Source of the DNA: Bacteroidales bacterium
Lineage (GTDB): Bacteria; Bacteroidota; Bacteroidia; Bacteroidales; UBA12481
DNA length: 10,113 nt
Assembly (NCBI GenBank): GCA_028707745.1
Contig: JAQWAJ010000034.1
Span: 1 to 10,113 of the forward strand
Reading direction: 5' to 3'
In this document: positions 5,472-10,113 of the stretch, one piece after another
Position numbering within the stretch: position 1 is the first letter of the stretch
Layout: each line of letters begins with the position of its first letter
Notes under the pieces: model-generated
Told to the model about the DNA's origin: nothing
Database searches by the model: none
What the model saw: the letters and a program-made list of their open reading frames with translations, nothing else
Program-made: the position numbers and the translations under genes

Positions 5472-8400
5472 CTAAAACCGTGCGACAGTCTGAACGGTTA
5501 CGGGTCCGATCAATCCGGATTCCTGAAGCGTGGAGTTCTTCTTCCACAGGCGCCAGGTGGTAAAGGTATAGCGACCGGCCGGACTGGGTTTCCCGTCAGT
5601 CAGCCACCGGGGCCAGCTTTTTAAAGTGCCGTTGTCATTGCGATCGCTGTCGTCAGGCAGCTGCTCGTCGCCAATCATCCGGTTGATCATCAGATTAACA
5701 ACCCTGATCTCCAGCTGATTATTCCCTTTCCTGATGCAATCAGTGACATTGATCCTGAAAGGGGGATTCCAGAAGGTACCCAGTTTTTTCCCATTGAGAT
5801 GTACCTCGGCCATGATGGCTACCTTCCCTAAATCGAGATAGACTTCGGATTTTAATCCAGATGAACCAGCTTCAACCAGCTTATAATCAAATGATTTTGT
5901 GTATGTTCCTGACCCCGAATAATACCGGATACCCGCATCCGGATGCTTGCTCCACGAAACGAGCTGGTCGAGCGTCACCTGATCCGGAGCTCCCCATCCC
6001 TGGGTAAAACTCAGTTGCCAGGGGCCGTTCAGCTCAATTTTGTCGGGAATCGTAATCACCTCCTGCCGGGTTTTCCCCTGGGCCGGGGTGATCACATAAT
6101 CGCCGCCTTTCAGGATTTCCCGGTTCATGAAATTAACCGCCGGAGCATTTGCCTGCTGGTTAACTGAAACGGTATCCGCAATTTTCATGAGTGCATCAAT
6201 TTCCTTCTCCGATAGAGCAACCGGCAGCTGAACCAGGTTCGCAAGCCCGCCGTTGAACGGCAATACCGACCGCATGTGCACTACCCCGACACTGCCGTGA
6301 ACGGTTTTTGGACTTTTAGATCCTACACGGGCAACCTTCCCGTTGATCCAGAGGGTGGGGGTATTATCTTGATAGACCACTGCGATATGCGTCCAGCCCG
6401 TTATGGGCGTGGCATACACCAGTACTGGCGGGAAATAGGCTGCGCTGTGCTCCGTAACGCAGATTCCATTCGTCCCGGCACTGATTCCGGCACCGGCATC
6501 ACGGGGGCTCCACAACTCATAACCCGGTGCAGCAAAAATCACATCGTTCCGTTCAACCGATGGGAATCCCTCATGGGTTTCCTCAGGCAATGAAATCTCC
6601 ATGCCCGGTTTTACCCATCCGGCGATGGTGAAGGTTTTGATGGCTTCAACCGGTTTTGCTTTTGGCGTTTCCTTCAAAACCGGCTCAGGAACATCAAAAC
6701 TGATCTGCTCAATACCATCGCGCCTGATTGAGGTGATACGCTCTGCTTCCTTCCCTTTACCCGGACTAAAAACAATAAACAGGGACCCGGATGATTTGAA
6801 ATGCAGCGGTATGCAGGTGGAACCGTCCTTTTCTTCAAATACTGAGACCGGCTTCATGACGCCGGTTTCAGGATCCCAGACCTCAGGTTTCATCCCGGCA
6901 ACGCGGAAACTGCAAACGATATCGGTGGACTCCTCTTCAGGGCTCGCCACAAAATAAACCTCGGTGCCGTTCACACTCCGGTGAATATAGTTGAGCGTTC
7001 CCCCGGAACTAAAATCGGGTTCGATACCCATCAGGGCCAGAGCCTCCGCGGGAGTCATCCCCTTTAAAACCCTTCCTTTCCCGACTTTCCGGTCGGCTTC
7101 ATTGGCTGTGCCCCAAAGTTTTTGAGTCATTTCCCTGATTTGCTCATCCGATTTGGGATATCCTGATAAACCCGGAGCCTTTTCCGGGGGTGTGCCCAGA
7201 ATGGTTGCTCCGGCTTCCACCAGTGTGCTGATTTTTTCGAGCAGGGCAATGCTCATCTCCTGATCATCGGGTAAAATAAGGAGCCTGTATTTCATTCCTG
7301 AGGGCACTGCCACGAGGCCGTCTTCTACCGATGCGTTTTTCAGAAATCCCTGTGGACTGATGCCGTCATAGTCATATCCCGATATTTTCACCGGCTGGAA
7401 ACGCCTTTTCGGCTCTTCAGATTGTAAACTCAGGATGTCCGCCACAAAGGTTCCCTGCCGGAGCATGTACTGGCACCGGGCAACATATTCATTCCAGGCT
7501 TTTGAATCCTCCCACCAGGTCTGGGTCCGCTCAAAGTGAATACCCCAGGGACCCATGGTCATTCCCGGACGACGATCCTCTTTCCAGGGTTGCATAGCGT
7601 ACCGGTGAATGATGAACCGGTTGACGCCGGCACAGAATGCCTTGTCGCCCAATGCTTTGATGTTGGCTGGATGAGCCAGCCACCGTTCATTGTCCCTCGA
7701 GGTAAACGCCTCGGCGCCGGTGACGGGCCGTCCGTTCACGTGTGCCAGCGACGACATCGCCTTGTTGGTCCAGAAATAGATCGCATCCGGCCACCAGAAC
7801 TCGCTGATGGGTTCATCGATATAATTTCCGATATCCAGATCATTGCCCGGGGTTGTGTAACACTCCATGGAGAGTCGCAATCCATCCCGATTAGCCAGGG
7901 TACGCAGGTGCCCGATATAGTTTTCAGCCAAAAGGTCGGATACCGTTTGCCGGGCGTCACGCATGAACCGCTCTGACAGGTCTGCTGACTCCACCACATG
8001 CCCGGCCAGTGCCGGTAGATAGGGCGTCATATCGTAACCCCTGCGCCTTTTGAACTCTTCTTTCATTTTGGGAGTCCAGTTCTGTGGTCCGTTCTCCCAG
8101 CTATCGACATGGGTCGCGGTATAGGTTTTTCCGGCCAGCTGACCGGCATCTTTAACCAGTTTGCCGATCATACCGTTGTAATGTGTTTCGATGGCTTCCT
8201 GGCTAAGCTTATCACATTCGGGCCCTGATCCGGCAGCCGGAGCCGGGTGGTTTTTGACGCCGGTAAAGGTGTGCCCCAGGCGTAAAATGGTCCAGCTGAT
8301 GGCCGAAGAGCCCTTTAATACCGGGGCTTCCCAGCTTAGTTGTCCGGTTGGGTCCATCTGCCCGGTCAGGTCGACAATCTCTGAAATCCGGATTACCGAG

Positions 8401-8939
8401 TCGGCTGAAGCCGGATAGGCCATCACCGAGATATCCCGGTAAAAACCCTCTACAGAGGGAGGCTTGGGGAGGGTGCCTGCGAATTTCGTCCCGGCAGGAA
8501 CTTTTACCTGGCTCGAAACCACTGTCTGCATCGATTGATCGAGGGGTACCCACGGGCCGCCACTGCCGTTCCAGCCGGCATCGTTGTTCATGTTTATCTC
8601 AATGCCCAGCCGGCTGGCCTCGCCAAGCATGAATTTGAATAAGGAGCGCCACTCATCGCTCATGAAAGCCACCGGTCCCAGCGGGGCGCCCTGATCAACT
8701 TCCATAATGAGTGCACCGCCGACACCCGCCCGTTTCATGGCCTCCAAATCTGCCGTAATCCCTTCGCGGGAGATGTTGCCGTTGAGCCAGAACCAGAATA
8801 CCCAGGTTCTCGCGTCATCCGGGGGCGTGACGAAATTTTTCGCCAGGTTTTTTTTATCGGGCTTCGTCTCTTTTACCGTGCATTGCATCAGGATTGATCC
8901 CGATAAAGCACATAACAGAATCAACGGCAACTTTTTCAT
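5472..8939 (-). CDS. GH106-family glycosyl hydrolase lipoprotein (putative alpha-L-rhamnosidase) with LamG-like insert
   Basis: This is a 1155-residue protein. The N-terminus has a lipoprotein signal with Cys20 in ILMQC. That box is loose, but Bacteroidota tolerate this, and it implies membrane anchoring. The catalytic part (about 38-760) shows GH106 hallmarks: WFWLNGNIS (49-57), AGVGGALIMEVD (71-82), NNDAGWNGSGGPW (118-130), HVDSWENGPQNW (277-288), TGAEAFTSR (407-415) and GYDYDGIS (521-528) followed by GMKYRLLILPD. Glu282, Glu359 and Glu410 are candidate catalytic acids; I cannot assign them. GH106 members release terminal alpha-L-rhamnose, some from rhamnogalacturonan II. Residues about 766-920 are a LamG/concanavalin-like domain (FTIAGWVKPG, GWTHIAVVYQ, LWINGKVAR), and 965-1155 a sugar-binding jelly roll (VHLNGKKLGTFWNPPFRI). 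It starts 7 bases after the protease stop. No SusC/SusD pair is nearby, so this is not a canonical utilisation locus. Confidence 0.88.
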   Translation of the reverse strand: MKKLPLILLCALSGSILMQCTVKETKPDKKNLAKNFVTPPDDARTWVFWFWLNGNISREGITADLEAMKRAGVGGALIMEVDQGAPLGPVAFMSDEWRSLFKFMLGEASRLGIEINMNNDAGWNGSGGPWVPLDQSMQTVVSSQVKVPAGTKFAGTLPKPPSVEGFYRDISVMAYPASADSVIRISEIVDLTGQMDPTGQLSWEAPVLKGSSAISWTILRLGHTFTGVKNHPAPAAGSGPECDKLSQEAIETHYNGMIGKLVKDAGQLAGKTYTATHVDSWENGPQNWTPKMKEEFKRRRGYDMTPYLPALAGHVVESADLSERFMRDARQTVSDLLAENYIGHLRTLANRDGLRLSMECYTTPGNDLDIGNYIDEPISEFWWPDAIYFWTNKAMSSLAHVNGRPVTGAEAFTSRDNERWLAHPANIKALGDKAFCAGVNRFIIHRYAMQPWKEDRRPGMTMGPWGIHFERTQTWWEDSKAWNEYVARCQYMLRQGTFVADILSLQSEEPKRRFQPVKISGYDYDGISPQGFLKNASVEDGLVAVPSGMKYRLLILPDDQEMSIALLEKISTLVEAGATILGTPPEKAPGLSGYPKSDEQIREMTQKLWGTANEADRKVGKGRVLKGMTPAEALALMGIEPDFSSGGTLNYIHRSVNGTEVYFVASPEEESTDIVCSFRVAGMKPEVWDPETGVMKPVSVFEEKDGSTCIPLHFKSSGSLFIVFSPGKGKEAERITSIRRDGIEQISFDVPEPVLKETPKAKPVEAIKTFTIAGWVKPGMEISLPEETHEGFPSVERNDVIFAAPGYELWSPRDAGAGISAGTNGICVTEHSAAYFPPVLVYATPITGWTHIAVVYQDNTPTLWINGKVARVGSKSPKTVHGSVGVVHMRSVLPFNGGLANLVQLPVALSEKEIDALMKIADTVSVNQQANAPAVNFMNREILKGGDYVITPAQGKTRQEVITIPDKIELNGPWQLSFTQGWGAPDQVTLDQLVSWSKHPDAGIRYYSGSGTYTKSFDYKLVEAGSSGLKSEVYLDLGKVAIMAEVHLNGKKLGTFWNPPFRINVTDCIRKGNNQLEIRVVNLMINRMIGDEQLPDDSDRNDNGTLKSWPRWLTDGKPSPAGRYTFTTWRLWKKNSTLQESGLIGPVTVQTVARF

Positions 8940-8946
8940 CGGTAGT

Positions 8947-10113
8947 TTATTTTTTCACTCTGATCGGAAATGGCGGGCGTTTCGGTTCAACCGGAGGATT
9001 TTTCTTCAGCTCTTCCAGTGTCAGTTCGATGGCTTTTTGCAGCTGCGGATCGTTCCCTTTGAGTACTTCCGACGGGATCTGCTCGACCTCGATATCGGGA
9101 GCAACACCCACATTCTCAACAACGAATCCGTCCTGGGTCCAGATAGCCAGGTTAGGTGCGGTTACGGAGGCACCGTCGATGAATTCCGGGAATCCCATCA
9201 CCCCAACCAATCCACCCCAGGTGCGTTTCCCGACCAATGTTCCCACCTTGAATTTGCGGAACATCCAGGGAAGCATGTCGCCGCCTGATCCGGCGGTTTC
9301 ATCGATCAACATCACTTTCGGACCCTGAATGGAGGCACTGGGAGTTTTGAAATCCTTGCAGTACCGGGCGGTCCAGTTAGCCTGATAAGGCTGCTGCAGC
9401 AGGTCGATGACATAATTGGCCACCTGTCCGCCGGCATTGAAGCGCTCATCCACGATGATCGCCTTCCGGTTTGCCTGCGGAAAAAAGTACCGTTTGAAAT
9501 ACTCGTGACCCTGATTGGCCGTATTGGGCACATACACATAGGCAACCTGTCCGTTCGTGGCTTCTGTCACTTTTTTCAGATTACCCTCTACCCAGTCGCG
9601 GTTGCGCAGTTCACTCTCGCTGGCTACCGGCACCACTTTCACTATACGCGAGCCGGCTCCCTTCGGATCGGACCCGATGGTGAGTTCCACGATTTTCCCT
9701 GCCGTATTTTCGAAGTAGCTGAAAATATTCCGGGCTGCAGTGAGATCCTGACCGTTCACGGCAAGGATGTAATCACCAACCTGGGCATTGATGCCAGGTT
9801 CAGTGAGCGGGGAACGCAGGTTGGGGTTCCAGTTCAAGCCCCCGTAAATTTTTTTAATCTGATAGCGGTTGTCGCTGATCGTATAATCGGCGCCCAGCAA
9901 ACCGCCACTAACCCTTTCGGGATTGTTCAGCCGGTCGCCGGCTCCCTGCAGCCGGTGATGCCCGACCACCAGCTCGCTGCACATCCACTGGATAACGGTA
10001 TTCAGATCGTTCCGGCATGCGAGGTCCGGCAGAAACTGCTCATATTTCTTCTGCATGGCCGGCCAATCTGCACCATGCATCCCGGGATCATAAAAATAAT
10101 CGCGGTTAACACG
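8947..10113 (-). CDS. Tricorn-like S41 protease, C-terminal half; 5' end missing
   Basis: The minus-strand frame stays open to the right edge (RVNRDYFYDPG before the Met at 10080), so that Met is internal and 388 residues of the C-terminus are present. RVNRDYFYDPGMHGADW starts the tricorn core, which normally follows a large N-terminal propeller outside the window. The His of VVGHHRLQGAGD (codon 9958-9960) aligns with the catalytic His of tricorn GTSHT. A PDZ domain follows (LNWNPNLRSPL to IVELTIGSDP), then the S41 protease domain: AIIVDERFNAGGQ, the nucleophile in ETAGSGGDMLP (Ser codon 9286-9288) and GKRTWGGLVG. Tricorn-like proteases degrade oligopeptides; Bacteroidota versions are often exported, but the N-terminus here is unseen. 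The Pro-rich, basic tail ends in IRVKK. It is the first visible gene of the operon with the GH106 lipoprotein. Confidence 0.85.
   Translation of the reverse strand, partial: RVNRDYFYDPGMHGADWPAMQKKYEQFLPDLACRNDLNTVIQWMCSELVVGHHRLQGAGDRLNNPERVSGGLLGADYTISDNRYQIKKIYGGLNWNPNLRSPLTEPGINAQVGDYILAVNGQDLTAARNIFSYFENTAGKIVELTIGSDPKGAGSRIVKVVPVASESELRNRDWVEGNLKKVTEATNGQVAYVYVPNTANQGHEYFKRYFFPQANRKAIIVDERFNAGGQVANYVIDLLQQPYQANWTARYCKDFKTPSASIQGPKVMLIDETAGSGGDMLPWMFRKFKVGTLVGKRTWGGLVGVMGFPEFIDGASVTAPNLAIWTQDGFVVENVGVAPDIEVEQIPSEVLKGNDPQLQKAIELTLEELKKNPPVEPKRPPFPIRVKK

Noticed and set aside
7536..7976. 146-codon plus-strand frame inside the GH106 gene
   Set aside because: It is antisense to the conserved catalytic domain of GH106, with no start signal or known motif.
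2512..8939. Classical polysaccharide utilisation locus
   Set aside because: No SusC/SusD pair, TonB-dependent transporter, sulfatase or hybrid two-component regulator is in the window. Two glycosidase-like genes on opposite strands are not enough.
8707..9328. Two overlapping plus-strand open frames (193 and 144 codons) crossing the protease/GH106 junction
   Set aside because: Both are antisense to two well-supported genes. Their products are low in recognisable motifs and rich in Ser/Phe, as expected of shadow frames.
10078..10080. ATG at 10080 as start of the protease
   Set aside because: The frame continues to the window edge with conserved tricorn sequence (RDYFYDP) directly upstream, so the Met is internal.

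Overview
The window looks like a chromosomal fragment of a Bacteroidota (Bacteroidetes) bacterium. The evidence is the set of families present (GxGYxYP putative glycoside hydrolase, GH106-type glycosidase lipoprotein, tricorn-like S41 protease, PD40/TolB-like propeller, HxxxxxD-type PlsC acyltransferase), the general lack of Shine-Dalgarno sequences, and promoter-like motifs resembling the Bacteroidota TAnnTTTG element. GC content looks moderate, near 50% by eye. Coding density is very high: the only non-coding stretch over 100 bases is the divergent region at about 2309-2511. I saw no RNA gene, insertion sequence, CRISPR array, phage gene or SusC/SusD pair.

Layout. (1) Bases 1-2308, minus strand, read right to left: a soluble, orphan PAS-type sensor histidine kinase with a cysteine-rich PAS region, then a secreted PD40-type propeller protein, then the N-terminal half of a secreted N-acetylmuramoyl-L-alanine amidase (Amidase_3) that runs off the left edge. 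Each junction is a 4-base start/stop overlap (TTGA, then ATGA), so this is a tightly coupled operon. The amidase has no stop codon inside the window. (2) Bases 2309-2511: a divergent intergenic region with candidate promoters on both strands. (3) Bases 2512-4566, plus strand: a secreted GxGYxYP-family protein carrying an extra N-terminal lipocalin-like domain. (4) Bases 4541-10113, minus strand, read right to left: the C-terminal half of a tricorn-like S41 protease running off the right edge, a GH106-family lipoprotein with a LamG-like insert (7-base gap), and a PlsC-type acyltransferase (37-base gap). The last gene ends tail-to-tail with the GxGYxYP gene, with a 26-base overlap.

Functionally, the window combines envelope and cell-wall work (amidase, lipid acyltransferase), extracytoplasmic polysaccharide processing (GH106, GxGYxYP) and peptide turnover (tricorn-like protease). 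The most unusual piece is the kinase-propeller-amidase operon. It suggests an intracellular redox or metal sensing kinase co-expressed with peptidoglycan hydrolysis, but that link is inference. I did not find convincing evidence of a wholly new system. The most distinctive items are that operon, the Cys-rich kinase with a degenerate G1 box, and the lipocalin-GxGYxYP fusion.
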